DNA of 64,000 nt, from NCBI GenBank assembly GCA_934456365.1, contig CAKSHC010000009.1:18979-82978 (forward strand), given 5' to 3'. The notes beneath the pieces are model-generated. The model was given only the letters and a program-made list of their open reading frames with translations, ran no database searches and had not been told where the DNA came from. A program made the position numbers and the translations under genes. Of this stretch, positions 55,727 to 64,000 are shown one piece after another (position 1 is the stretch's first letter; every line of letters begins with the position of its first letter). The stretch is from an uncultured Eubacteriales bacterium. Its GTDB lineage: Bacteria; Bacillota; Clostridia; Oscillospirales; UMGS1783.

Positions 55727-56683
55727 TTACCGCTTTGCCTTTTTGTTGATGCGGGAAATTTCGCGGAATTTCTTTTCCTTGGCGGCGCGGTCGTTTTCGC
55801 GCAGAAGCTTCTGATAGGAGCGCAGGCGGGCCGGGTCCAGCTCGCCGCGCTCGACGGCGGCGCGCACGGCGCAGCCCGGCTCGTTCCGATGGGTGCAGTC
55901 GCGGAAGCGGCAGCCGGCGCTCAGCTCCTCCAGGTCGGCAAAGGCGCGGGAAAGACCCTCGGAAGCGTCCCAGAGCCCCAGCTCGCGCATACCCGGGGTA
56001 TCGATCACGAAGCAGCCGCCCGGCAGGGCGAAGAGGGAGCGGCGGGTGGTGGTGTGGCGGCCGCGGTCGTCGTCGCGCAGGCCGCCGGTGCTTTGGCGAT
56101 CCTCGCCCAGCAGGCGGTTGATCAGGGTGGATTTTCCCACGCCCGACGAGCCGACGAAGGCGACCGTTTGCCCGGCGCCCAGATACGGGGCGAGCTCCCC
56201 TGCTCCCCGTTCGGGCGAGGTGACGACAACCGTCACTCCCGGCGCGGCGGCGCTCACCCGGTCGCGCTCGGCTTCGGCTTGGGCGCAGAGGTCGCCCTTG
56301 GTAAGCACGATCACCGGCCTCGCGCCGCTGTTCCAGACGGCGGCAAGATACCGCTCGAGGCGGCGCAGGTTCAGATCTCCATTGAGCGAGGTACAGATCA
56401 GAACGGTATCCACATTGGAGGCCACGGCCTGTTCGCGGCTCTCGCTTCCGGCCTGGCGGCGCAGAAAGAGGCTTTTACGCTCCTCCACCGAGGTGATCAC
56501 GGCGCGCCCGCCCTCCAGCGAGAGCTCCACCCAATCGCCCACGCAGGGATAGTCGCTTTCGCGCAAAGCTTCGTGGTGAAAGCGGCCGGAAACGGCGCCC
56601 GGATAGACTTGATCCCCGACCAACACCTGATATTCGCCCCGCTCCTGGCCGACGATGCGGCCCTTTCCGTCCGTTTTCTGCAA
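55727..56683 (-). CDS. rsgA: Ribosome small-subunit GTPase RsgA
   Basis: A 318-residue circularly permuted GTPase of 30S maturation. Domains: OB fold, GTPase with order LTKGD (G4), VAFVGSSGVGKSTLIN (G1), RGRHTTTRRSL (G2), DTPGMRELGL (G3), then zinc site CRFRDCTHRNEPGC. The start appears to be the TTG at 56683 after a weak GAAG; no better ATG is in frame. Convergent to nothing; follows its own terminator-bounded region. Confidence 0.93.
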   Translation of the reverse strand: MQKTDGKGRIVGQERGEYQVLVGDQVYPGAVSGRFHHEALRESDYPCVGDWVELSLEGGRAVITSVEERKSLFLRRQAGSESREQAVASNVDTVLICTSLNGDLNLRRLERYLAAVWNSGARPVIVLTKGDLCAQAEAERDRVSAAAPGVTVVVTSPERGAGELAPYLGAGQTVAFVGSSGVGKSTLINRLLGEDRQSTGGLRDDDRGRHTTTRRSLFALPGGCFVIDTPGMRELGLWDASEGLSRAFADLEELSAGCRFRDCTHRNEPGCAVRAAVERGELDPARLRSYQKLLRENDRAAKEKKFREISRINKKAKR

Positions 56684-56734
56684 ATTCTTCGATCTCTTTT
56701 CTGTTGATTTTATAGGACTTCTGCGGCGGATTCC

Positions 56735-56771
56735 GAGAAAAAGGAGCGATCCTTCCGGGGAAGGATCGCTC
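56735..56771 (-). terminator. Terminator after the PpiC gene
   Basis: Perfect 13-base arms (56744-56756 and 56759-56771) followed on the minus strand by TTTTTCTC. Confidence 0.85.
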
Positions 56772-56777
56772 GAGGGA

Positions 56778-58235
56778 TTACTGAATGGTGAGGTCGGCGA
56801 TCATCGCGTCGAGCACGGTGATGGAATCGGTCGAGATCTTATCGGAGATCTCCTTATAGCTTTCGCTGACGATGGTGTCGCGCACGAGGGTCTGCCATCT
56901 GGGCAGGTCGTTGCCGACGAAATACATGATATGCGAGCCGTAGGTGGTGTCAACGATATCGGTGTCACCGGGCTTGCGGGCTTCATCGAAGCACCAGTTG
57001 TTGAAGGAATCGACCATCTGGCCGGGGTACACGCCCTCATAGATGCCGCCGGAGGCATAGTTGCCGTCGCCGGAATAGGCCATGGCGAGCCGGATGAAGG
57101 TAGCTTCGGAGGGATTCTTCTGATACTGGGCATAAACCGATTCCGCTTCCTTGCGGGCAGCGGCCTTGGCCGCGTCGGTGGTGGCGGAGGCGGAGAGGAG
57201 GATGTGGCGCACGGCGATCGTGGCTTCCTCCTGCCGGTGGGCGGGGGTGACCATGCGGTAGACCGACAGGGTCAGTTTATCGTTGTCTTCATCCACGAGG
57301 GAGGCATTGGCTTCCGTTTCGGCGGAGAAGAGCCAGTCCATCGCGGTGGTGCCGGAGGTGAAGGAACCGTCTTCCACCAGGAAGCTGTCCACCTTGCTGG
57401 TCGATTCGATATCGCCCAGATGGACCTCCAGAACGGTTTTGAAATCGTCGACGGTGGCGGCGGAGGAAAGCTTCTCGGCCAGCGCGCGGGCGTCAGCCTC
57501 GGTCAGTTTTCCGTCCTTAGCCTCCTCACCGTCTTTGACGTAGTTGATGGTGTAGCGATAGTAGCTGGCGACCTGGAAGGCACGGGGATCCTTGGCATAG
57601 CGCTCCTCGATCTGCGCAGCCGAGGGGACAAGGCCCTTCTTGGTTTCCAGCTCATATTTCTGGGCAAGCTGAGCGAGCTTGAGCACATCGATGATATCCT
57701 GCTCGTTGACGCCCTTGCCGTTGACGCCGGTATTGTAGACGGCCTTGGCGCGGATCTTCACCGCGTCGATCTCCTCCTCGGTCAGCTCCATGCCGGCCGC
57801 TTTGGCGACTTCGCAGGTGGCGAGAGTGGTTTTCATGGTGTTGGTGGCCGAATCGGCGAAATACTGATACCAGGTCTTCCCGTCGCTGGTGGTCTGATCC
57901 CTCAGATTTTTACTGGTATCGAGGGACATCGAGGAAAGATACTGGCTGTAGCTGGTGACATAGTTTTTATACTGATTGAAAATCAGATAGGACATCATGC
58001 TGCCGTTGACCTCGAAGTTTTCGCTGCACATGACGATCTGACTGCGCTGTGCGATGCCCGAGCTGCGGTACCAGCCAGCGCCGGCCAGATAGCCTACGCC
58101 GATCAGCAGCGCGGCCACTACGGCGATGCAGACGATCATCGTGGTTTTTTTCTGACGGGCCTGCTTGATTTCCCGCTCTTTTGCCACAGCTCGCTTTTCC
58201 GCGGCCGCGGCCTTACTTCTTGCGCCCTTACCCAT
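56778..58235 (-). CDS. Membrane-anchored PpiC-type peptidyl-prolyl isomerase (PrsA/SurA-like)
   Basis: A 485-residue foldase. N-terminal basic region then one membrane segment (TMIVCIAVVAALLIGVGYLAG), no lipobox. SurA_N-like helices follow; C-terminal parvulin domain with VRHILLSASATTD and FIRLAMAYSGDGNYASGGIYEGVYPGQM, DTTYGSHIMYF. Likely helps fold exported proteins outside the membrane. ATG at 58235 follows GAAAGGAAAC. Confidence 0.88.
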   Translation of the reverse strand: MGKGARSKAAAAEKRAVAKEREIKQARQKKTTMIVCIAVVAALLIGVGYLAGAGWYRSSGIAQRSQIVMCSENFEVNGSMMSYLIFNQYKNYVTSYSQYLSSMSLDTSKNLRDQTTSDGKTWYQYFADSATNTMKTTLATCEVAKAAGMELTEEEIDAVKIRAKAVYNTGVNGKGVNEQDIIDVLKLAQLAQKYELETKKGLVPSAAQIEERYAKDPRAFQVASYYRYTINYVKDGEEAKDGKLTEADARALAEKLSSAATVDDFKTVLEVHLGDIESTSKVDSFLVEDGSFTSGTTAMDWLFSAETEANASLVDEDNDKLTLSVYRMVTPAHRQEEATIAVRHILLSASATTDAAKAAARKEAESVYAQYQKNPSEATFIRLAMAYSGDGNYASGGIYEGVYPGQMVDSFNNWCFDEARKPGDTDIVDTTYGSHIMYFVGNDLPRWQTLVRDTIVSESYKEISDKISTDSITVLDAMIADLTIQ

Positions 58236-58329
58236 AACTTTGTTTCCTTTCGTTCACGAAATTATATGCACAGGTTTTCCCTAAACATATTACACGATTT
58301 TTTCGGTCTTTGTGTGATGATTTTCTGAA

Positions 58330-60513
58330 TTATTCCGGCAGAGCGCCCAAAAGGGAGCGCGCCGTGTCGTTGGCGCCCAGGAGCTTGGGGGCTGCCGGGA
58401 GCGATTTGGTGCGGTACTGGTGCTCCTTGAGCAGGCGGCCCGGCTGATATTCCTCCACGGCGGCCAGGTGCTGCTTTTTGAGAGTGATAACCAGAGAGCC
58501 CTGCGAGGAGCGCGACTGCTTGAAGGGCATCAGGGCGGCGTGTACCAGAAGGCCTTTATCGGCGTCGGTGATCAGCAGATACTCCTTCTCTTCCTTTTCC
58601 ACAAAGAAGGCCGCCGGCAAAAGCTTGGGGCAATAGGCGTTCATCAGCTTTTTGCGGTTGGTTTTGGTGGCGAAGGAGGAGAGGTCGGTTTTTAAGGCGT
58701 GGCCGTCTGTATAGAAGATCAGGAGCTTTTCGGAATAATCGGCGGTCACGGCCGTATAGAGGATCTTCTCGTCCGGATCGAGCCCCAGCACACCCGGCAG
58801 ATAATCGCCCAGCGAGGAGGCCTTGCTGTCGGCGAAATCGCTGACGTGGGCCTTATAGGCCTGGCATTTATCGGTGAAGGCGATCAGGTCGGCCCCGTTG
58901 CTCGATTCCAGCTGGCGGACAATCTCGTCGCCCTCCTTGACCTTCTGCGCGCCCGAGAACTGCGAGCGCAGCGACTGCGGGGTGATCTTCTTGAAATAGC
59001 CCTCGCGCGAGAAGAAGAGAACCACGGGATAATCCTCCACCGTTTTCTCCTCCACATAGCGCTCCACTTCGTCTTCAAACAGAATGCCGGACTGGCGGGG
59101 TTCGCCGTATTTTTCGGCGATGCCGCGCAGCTCGTCGGTCATCAGGCGGTAGAACTTTTTCCGATCGGCCAGCGTTTCCTCCAGGTCGGCAAGCTCGTCC
59201 TTGAGCGTGGAAATTTCCGAGAGCTTATCGAGGATATACTCCCGGTTGAGGTGGCGCAGCTTGATCTCGGCGATGAATTCGGCCTGGGTCTGGTCGATAC
59301 CGAATTCGATCATCAGGTTGGGGACGACCTCGCTGTCCGATTCGGTCTGGCGAATAATGGCGATGGCCCGGTCGATATCCAGCAGGATCTTCTGCATGCC
59401 CTCGAGCAGGTGCAGCCGGTCGCTTTTCTTTTCGCGCTCAAAGAAGAGGCGGCGGCGCACACATTCGCTGCGAAACGCAGTCCACTCCTCAAAGATCTCG
59501 CGCACGCCCATCACGCGGGGCATGCCGCCGACGAGGATATTGAAGTTGCAGCCGAAGCTGTCTTCCAGCGGGGTGAAGCGGAAGAGCTTGGTCATCAGCT
59601 CCTCGGGATCCACGCCCCGGCGCAGCTCGATGGCGATATTGAGCCCGTGCTTGTCGCTGAGATCCTTCACATCGGAGACCTCGCGCAGCCTGCCATCCTT
59701 ATACAGATCGGTGATCTTGCCGACGATCAGCTCGACCGAGGTGGTATAGGGGATCTCATAGACATAGATGGTGTTGCTTTTCGGATCCACCCGGTAGCGG
59801 GCGCGGATCTTAAAGGAGCCCCGGCCCGTTTCGTAGATGGCGCGCATCTGCTCGTGCGAAAGGATGATCTCGCCGCCGGTGGAGAAATCGGGGGCGGGCA
59901 TGGTGGAGGCGATGTCATGCTCGGGGTTTTCGATCAGGGCCGCCGCGGTGCGGCAGACCTCGCCGAGGTTGAAGGAGCAGATGTTGCTGGCCATGCCGAC
60001 GGCAATGCCCATATTGGCGTTGACCAGCACGCTGGGGAAGGTGGCCGGGAAGAGGGTGGGCTCCTTCATTTTTCCGTCGTAGTTATCGACGAAATCCACG
60101 GTGTCCTTATCGATATCCGAAAAGAGCTCGCGGCAGATGGGCATCAGGCGGCATTCGGTGTAGCGCGAGGCGGCATAGGCCATTTCGCCGGAATAGTGCT
60201 TGCCGAAGTTGCCCTTGGAATCGACATAGGGATACAGGAGGGCCTCATGATCCTTGGAAAGGCGCACCAGGGTGTCGTAGATGGCCTGGTCGCCGTGGGG
60301 GTTGAGCTTCATGGTGGCGCCCACCACGTTGGCGCACTTGGTCATTTCCCCGCCCAGCAGGCCCATCTTATACATCATATAAAGAAGCTTCCGATGGGAG
60401 GGCTTGAACCCGTCGATCTCGGGGATGGCGCGGGAAATGATGACGCTCATGGCATAGGGCATATAATTTTCGCGCAGGGTGTCGGTGATGCGCTGGTCGA
60501 TATGCTGTTGCAT
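58330..60513 (-). CDS. Type IIA topoisomerase subunit A (ParC-like)
   Basis: A 727-residue subunit. Catalytic tyrosine in AASRYTE; MSVIISRAIPEIDGFKPSHRKLLYMMY, LNPHGDQAIYDTL, and NMGIAVGMASNICSFNL are the usual N-terminal motifs. The C-terminal beta-pinwheel is shortened and no GyrA box is evident, so it is ParC-like rather than gyrase. The paired gene is upstream with a 12-base gap. The catalytic core has more insertions than the standard ParC. Confidence 0.88.
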   Translation of the reverse strand: MQQHIDQRITDTLRENYMPYAMSVIISRAIPEIDGFKPSHRKLLYMMYKMGLLGGEMTKCANVVGATMKLNPHGDQAIYDTLVRLSKDHEALLYPYVDSKGNFGKHYSGEMAYAASRYTECRLMPICRELFSDIDKDTVDFVDNYDGKMKEPTLFPATFPSVLVNANMGIAVGMASNICSFNLGEVCRTAAALIENPEHDIASTMPAPDFSTGGEIILSHEQMRAIYETGRGSFKIRARYRVDPKSNTIYVYEIPYTTSVELIVGKITDLYKDGRLREVSDVKDLSDKHGLNIAIELRRGVDPEELMTKLFRFTPLEDSFGCNFNILVGGMPRVMGVREIFEEWTAFRSECVRRRLFFEREKKSDRLHLLEGMQKILLDIDRAIAIIRQTESDSEVVPNLMIEFGIDQTQAEFIAEIKLRHLNREYILDKLSEISTLKDELADLEETLADRKKFYRLMTDELRGIAEKYGEPRQSGILFEDEVERYVEEKTVEDYPVVLFFSREGYFKKITPQSLRSQFSGAQKVKEGDEIVRQLESSNGADLIAFTDKCQAYKAHVSDFADSKASSLGDYLPGVLGLDPDEKILYTAVTADYSEKLLIFYTDGHALKTDLSSFATKTNRKKLMNAYCPKLLPAAFFVEKEEKEYLLITDADKGLLVHAALMPFKQSRSSQGSLVITLKKQHLAAVEEYQPGRLLKEHQYRTKSLPAAPKLLGANDTARSLLGALPE

Positions 60514-60525
60514 CGCGTTCCCCCC

Positions 60526-62505
60526 TTACGAAAGATCGGCCAGCTCGATATAACGGCTGCCGTACTCGCTGATATAGCTTTTGCGCCCGGCCAGATTTTC
60601 GCCGAGCAGGATATCGAACATGCGCGCCGTTTCGGCCTCGTCGTCGGGGGTGACCCGGATGAGGCGGCGGGTGGCGGGGTTCATGGTGGTTTCCCACATC
60701 ATTTCGCCGGTGTTTTCGCCGAGACCCTTGGAGCGCTGGATCTTGACCTTTTTGCCCTCCAGCTTTTGCAGGATGGAGGCCTTTTCGGCGTCGTCGAAGG
60801 CGAAGAAGGTGTCTTTCCCGCAGGAAATTTCATAGAGCGGGGTTTCGGCGATGTAGACGTAGCCCTTCTCGATCAGCGTGGGGATCAGGCGGTAGAACAT
60901 GGTCAGGATCAAGGTGCGGATCTGATAGCCGTCGACATCGGCGTCGGTGCAGATGATGATGCGCTTGTAGCGCAGGGCGTTGAGGTCGAACATGGAAAGA
61001 TCCTTGCCCGATTTGCCGCGGATCTCGGCGCCGCAGCCGATGACCTTCACCAGGTCGGTGATGATCTCGCTTTTGAAGATTTTATCGAGGTCGGTTTTGA
61101 GGCAGTTGAGGATCTTGCCGCGCACCGGCATCAGGGCCTGGAAGGTGGCGTCGCGCCCCTGCTTGCAGCTGCCGAGGGCGGAATCGCCCTCCACGATATA
61201 AAGCTCGCGCTCCTGCGGATCCTTGGAGGCGCAGTCGACAAACTTGGCGATGCGGTTGGCCATATCGATGGTGCCCTGCACCTTCTTTTTATAGTCGGTG
61301 CGGGCGCTGTCGGCCTTTTCGCGCGAGCGCTTGTTCAAGAGCACCTGATCGGCGATCCGGTCGGCAAAGGCCTTATTTTCCACGAAATAGATGGGCAGCG
61401 CCGTTTTCAGGTAGTCGGTCATGGCCTCCTGGATGAATTTATTGGTGACCGATTTTTTGGTCTGGTTCTCATAGGAGGTCAGAGTGGAAAAGCAGTTGCT
61501 GACCAGAGCCAGGCAATCCTGCACATCCACAAACTTGATGGCGCTTTCGTTTTTATTGTATTTATTCTGCTGCTTGAGGTAGGCGTTGATCGCCGAGGTA
61601 AAGGAGCTCTGCACGGCCTTGTCGGGCGCGCCGCCGTGCTCGAGGAAGGAGCTGTTGTGGTAGTACTCCAGCTTCTGCCGGGTGACCGAAAAGGCGAAGG
61701 TGACCTGGATCTTGAGCTTATACTCGGGCTTGTCCGCCCGGTCGCGCCCCTGCCGCTCGGTTTGGAGGTCTACCACATCGGTAAAGGCCTTATCCTCCAG
61801 AAACTCGGTCAGATAATCCACGGGGCCGCGGGGATAGCAGAAGGTTTTTTCCTCGAATTTCCCGTCCGGCAGCTCCCGGCGGAACAGAAATTCCACGCCG
61901 GCATTGGTCACGGCCTGCTTGCGCAGGATATCCTCGAAATATTCGGGGGGAATGGCGGTATCGGTGAACACGTCGATATCGGGACGGAAGCGGGTGCGGG
62001 TGCCGGTGGAAGCATATTTTTTCGGCTCCTTTTTCAGGCCGCCCACATTTTTGCCCTTTTCGAAATGCAGGGAATATTCCATGCCGTCGCGGTGGACGGT
62101 CACATCCATATACTCCGAGCTGTACTGGGTGGCGCAGGCGCCCAGCCCGTTGAGGCCGAGGGAATATTCGTAGTTTTCGCCCTCGGCGGTGTTGTATTTT
62201 CCGCCGGCGTAGAGCTCGCAGTAGACGAGCTCCCAGTTGTAGCGCTGCTCGCGCTCGTTGAAATCCACGGGGCAGCCGCGGCCGAAATCCTCCACCTCGA
62301 TGGAGCGGTCGGTATGGTAGGTGAGGATGATCTTCTTCCCGTAGCCCTCGCGCGCCTCGTCGATGGAATTGGATAAAATCTCAAAGGCGGCATGCTCGCA
62401 GCCCTCCAGCCCGTCCGAGCCGAAGATCACGGCCGGGCGCTTGCGCACCCGCTCTTCGTCTTTGAGCGCTTTGATGCTTTCGTTTCCGTACTCTCTCTTG
62501 GCCAT
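60526..62505 (-). CDS. Divergent type IIA topoisomerase subunit B (ParE-like)
   Basis: A 659-residue ATPase subunit. GHKL motifs: FEILSNSIDEA (N box), RGCPVDFNE in place of the usual GRGIPV, GLNGLGACATQYSS for the glycine loop. TOPRIM: YIVEGDSALGSCKQGRD (canonical EGDSAGGSAKQGRD) and CTDADVDGYQIRTLIL. The early KRPAVIFGSDGLEG replaces KRPGMYIGSTG. These differences set it apart from housekeeping ParE, and a second gyrase probably lies elsewhere. ATG at 62505 follows GAAAGGAC. Confidence 0.87.
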   Translation of the reverse strand: MAKREYGNESIKALKDEERVRKRPAVIFGSDGLEGCEHAAFEILSNSIDEAREGYGKKIILTYHTDRSIEVEDFGRGCPVDFNEREQRYNWELVYCELYAGGKYNTAEGENYEYSLGLNGLGACATQYSSEYMDVTVHRDGMEYSLHFEKGKNVGGLKKEPKKYASTGTRTRFRPDIDVFTDTAIPPEYFEDILRKQAVTNAGVEFLFRRELPDGKFEEKTFCYPRGPVDYLTEFLEDKAFTDVVDLQTERQGRDRADKPEYKLKIQVTFAFSVTRQKLEYYHNSSFLEHGGAPDKAVQSSFTSAINAYLKQQNKYNKNESAIKFVDVQDCLALVSNCFSTLTSYENQTKKSVTNKFIQEAMTDYLKTALPIYFVENKAFADRIADQVLLNKRSREKADSARTDYKKKVQGTIDMANRIAKFVDCASKDPQERELYIVEGDSALGSCKQGRDATFQALMPVRGKILNCLKTDLDKIFKSEIITDLVKVIGCGAEIRGKSGKDLSMFDLNALRYKRIIICTDADVDGYQIRTLILTMFYRLIPTLIEKGYVYIAETPLYEISCGKDTFFAFDDAEKASILQKLEGKKVKIQRSKGLGENTGEMMWETTMNPATRRLIRVTPDDEAETARMFDILLGENLAGRKSYISEYGSRYIELADLS

Positions 62506-62532
62506 TCTCTTGTCCTTTCGCTTGATTCTTTT

Positions 62533-62561
62533 ATTATAGCGTTTTTTTCCTGTGAAAACAA
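62533..62561 (-). promoter_or_regulatory. Promoter of the topoisomerase operon
   Basis: Minus strand TTGTTT (62556-62561), 17-base spacer, perfect TATAAT (62533-62538). Confidence 0.68.
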
Positions 62562-62597
62562 GCCCCCACTCACTGCGCATTTTTCACAAAAAAACGG

Positions 62598-62626
62598 TTG
62601 CACAAAAACCGGGGAAGTGCTACAAT
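62598..62626 (+). promoter_or_regulatory. Promoter of the pyruvate:ferredoxin oxidoreductase gene
   Basis: TTGCAC (62598-62603), 17-base spacer, TACAAT (62621-62626), about 60 bases before the ATG. Confidence 0.72.
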
Positions 62627-62685
62627 AAAAATACTGTGATTCCGTTTTTTCTTATTAAATATATTCACTCATAGGAGGAACGAAA

Positions 62686-64000
62686 ATGGCAAGGAAAATG
62701 AAGACCATGGACGGCAACAACGCCGCGGCCCACGTGTCGTATGCGTTTACCGAAGTGGCGGGCATCTACCCGATCACGCCGTCCTCTCCGATGGCCGACT
62801 ATGTGGACCAGTGGTCCGCGCAGGGGCTGAAGAACATCTTCGGCACCACGGTCAATGTGGTTGAAATGCAGAGCGAAGCGGGCGCTTCGGGCACGGTGCA
62901 CGGCTCTTTGGCCGCCGGCGCGCTGACCACGACCTACACCGCCTCGCAGGGGCTTCTGCTGATGATCCCGAACATGTATAAGATCGCGGGCGAGCTGCTC
63001 CCCTGCGTGTTCCATGTTTCGGCCCGCTGCGTGGCCTCTCATGCGCTCAACATCTTCGGCGATCATTCCGACGTGTACGCCTGCCGTCAGACCGGCTTTG
63101 CCATGCTGGCCGAAACCAACCCGCAGGAGGTGATGGATCTCGGCGCGGTGGCCCACCTTGCCGCCATCAAGGGCCGCGTTCCCTTCATCAACTTCTTCGA
63201 CGGCTTCCGCACCTCGCACGAGATCCAGAAGATCGCCGTTTGGGATTACGACGATCTGAAGGATATGGTGGATATGGACGCGGTGACCGCTTTCCGCAAG
63301 CGCGCGCTCAATCCGGAGCGTCCTGTGATGCGCGGCTCGCATGAAAACGGCGACATCTTCTTCCAGCACCGCGAGGCCTGCAACAAATACTACGAAGCTG
63401 TGCCCGGCATTGTGGAAGAGTATATGCACAAGGTCAATGAAAAGCTGGGCACCGATTATCAGCTCTTCAACTACTACGGCGCTCCCGACGCCGACCGCGT
63501 GATCGTGGCCATGGGCTCGGTCTGCGATGTGGCGGAGGAAGTGATCGACTACCTCAACGCCGCCGGCGAGAAGGTCGGTCTGGTGAAGGTTCGTCTGTAT
63601 CGTCCGTTCTCGGCCAAGAAGCTCTGCGAAGCCATTCCGGCCACGGCCAAGAAGATCGCGGTGCTCGACCGCACCAAGGAACCCGGCGCGCTGGGCGAGC
63701 CGCTCTATCTCGATGTGGTGGCGGCCATGAACGCCGAGGGCCGCGAGGCTCTCATCACCGGCGGCCGCTACGGCCTCGGCTCGAAGGACACTCCGCCCGC
63801 CTCGATCTTCGCCGTTTACGACGAGCTCAAGAAGGACGAGCCCAAGAAGCAGTTCACCATCGGCATTGTGGACGATGTGACCGGTCTTTCTCTTGAAGAG
63901 AAGCCCTCGCCCAACACGGCGGCGGCCGGCACCATCGAGTGCAAGTTCTGGGGTCTGGGCGGCGACGGCACCGTGGGCGCCAACAAGAACTCCATCAAGA
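62686..64000 (+). CDS. nifJ: Pyruvate:ferredoxin (flavodoxin) oxidoreductase, N-terminal part, cut by window edge
   Basis: The first 438 residues of the usual 1170-residue homodimer subunit that converts pyruvate to acetyl-CoA and reduced ferredoxin. Seen: GNNAAAHVSYAFTEVAGIYPITPSSPMAD (domain I), EAGASGTVHGSLAAGALTTTYTASQGLLLMIPNMYKIAGELLP, SARCVASHALNIFGDHSDVYACRQTG, and domain II VGLVKVRLYRPFS. The start of the gamma-type domain III begins near the edge. The strong GGAGGAA site and promoter fit high expression. It is a hallmark of strict anaerobes. Confidence 0.97.
   Translation, partial: MARKMKTMDGNNAAAHVSYAFTEVAGIYPITPSSPMADYVDQWSAQGLKNIFGTTVNVVEMQSEAGASGTVHGSLAAGALTTTYTASQGLLLMIPNMYKIAGELLPCVFHVSARCVASHALNIFGDHSDVYACRQTGFAMLAETNPQEVMDLGAVAHLAAIKGRVPFINFFDGFRTSHEIQKIAVWDYDDLKDMVDMDAVTAFRKRALNPERPVMRGSHENGDIFFQHREACNKYYEAVPGIVEEYMHKVNEKLGTDYQLFNYYGAPDADRVIVAMGSVCDVAEEVIDYLNAAGEKVGLVKVRLYRPFSAKKLCEAIPATAKKIAVLDRTKEPGALGEPLYLDVVAAMNAEGREALITGGRYGLGSKDTPPASIFAVYDELKKDEPKKQFTIGIVDDVTGLSLEEKPSPNTAAAGTIECKFWGLGGDGTVGANKNSIK

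Noticed and set aside
58699..62376. Open frame of 1225 codons on the plus strand opposite the topoisomerase genes
   Set aside because: It is antisense to two clear conserved genes, is low-complexity (Gly, His, Leu, Val rich) and has no ribosome site; a GC-rich codon artefact.

Overview
The window looks like chromosome from an anaerobic, fairly GC-rich member of the Bacillota, most likely class Clostridia (Oscillospiraceae-like; the family is a guess). The basis is a pyruvate:ferredoxin oxidoreductase, HemZ-type radical-SAM porphyrin enzyme, a dus/ddl/murI/DUF1934/argS core block, AGGAGG-type ribosome sites, TTGACA/TATAAT promoters, LytTR signalling and an LPXTG-like surface protein. No rRNA, CRISPR array, phage or complete insertion sequence was seen. 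Seven tRNA genes were read directly from their cloverleaves.

Layout. 0-4.4 kb (minus): one coupled operon, CPBP protease - tadA - nadB - nadC - aroB (cut by the left edge). 4.5-10.3 kb: XRE-type membrane regulator, GHKL kinase plus LytTR regulator, a divergent secreted cell-wall protein, and a TIM-barrel protein. 10.3-14.1 kb (minus): TetR - split-barrel/PCP_red flavoprotein - NmrA-like protein - DUF1295 membrane enzyme - membrane protein, with a perfect TetR-type operator. 14.2-20.5 kb (minus): oleate hydratase, and an operon of Old-Yellow-Enzyme-type ene reductase, two-subunit aconitase X and TetR. These two blocks together are the best candidate for an undescribed pathway, perhaps hydration/dehydration/reduction of an unsaturated lipid-like substrate. 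20.7-24.5 kb: a helicase IV-like protein with a nuclease-like insert, a cysteine-rich HdrB-like protein and a PPC-domain protein. 24.6-27.0 kb: membrane-flavodoxin fusion, an AT-rich island, and a five-tRNA cluster.

27.1-36.2 kb (minus): zinc-ribbon protein, hemZ, MBL hydrolase, rel, recJ, a fused sigma/anti-sigma protein, dus and a small conserved protein. 36.3-40.3 kb (plus): ddl, murI, DUF1934, argS. 40.3-45.5 kb: a LacI repressor divergent from a sugar-acid operon (class II aldolase with an EutQ-like leader, KdgK-like protein lacking kinase signature residues, YhcH-like cupin, KDPG-type aldolase, 2-hydroxyacid dehydrogenase). 45.6-49.3 kb (minus): sugar-type ABC transporter (ATPase and two permeases, no binding protein). 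49.5-53.2 kb (minus): gdhA, zinc/cadmium-type P-ATPase and its CsoR-family repressor with two operator-like repeats. 53.3-64 kb: SGNH hydrolase, tRNA-Trp/Thr, glycosyltransferase, rsgA, PpiC foldase, a divergent type IIA topoisomerase pair, and pyruvate:ferredoxin oxidoreductase cut by the right edge.

Two patterns cut across these blocks. The plus strand is clearly C-rich up to about 23 kb and mostly G-rich after about 27 kb, regardless of gene direction. Many neighbouring genes overlap by ATGA-type junctions, so translational coupling is common. All function calls come from reading sequence motifs; no database search was run.
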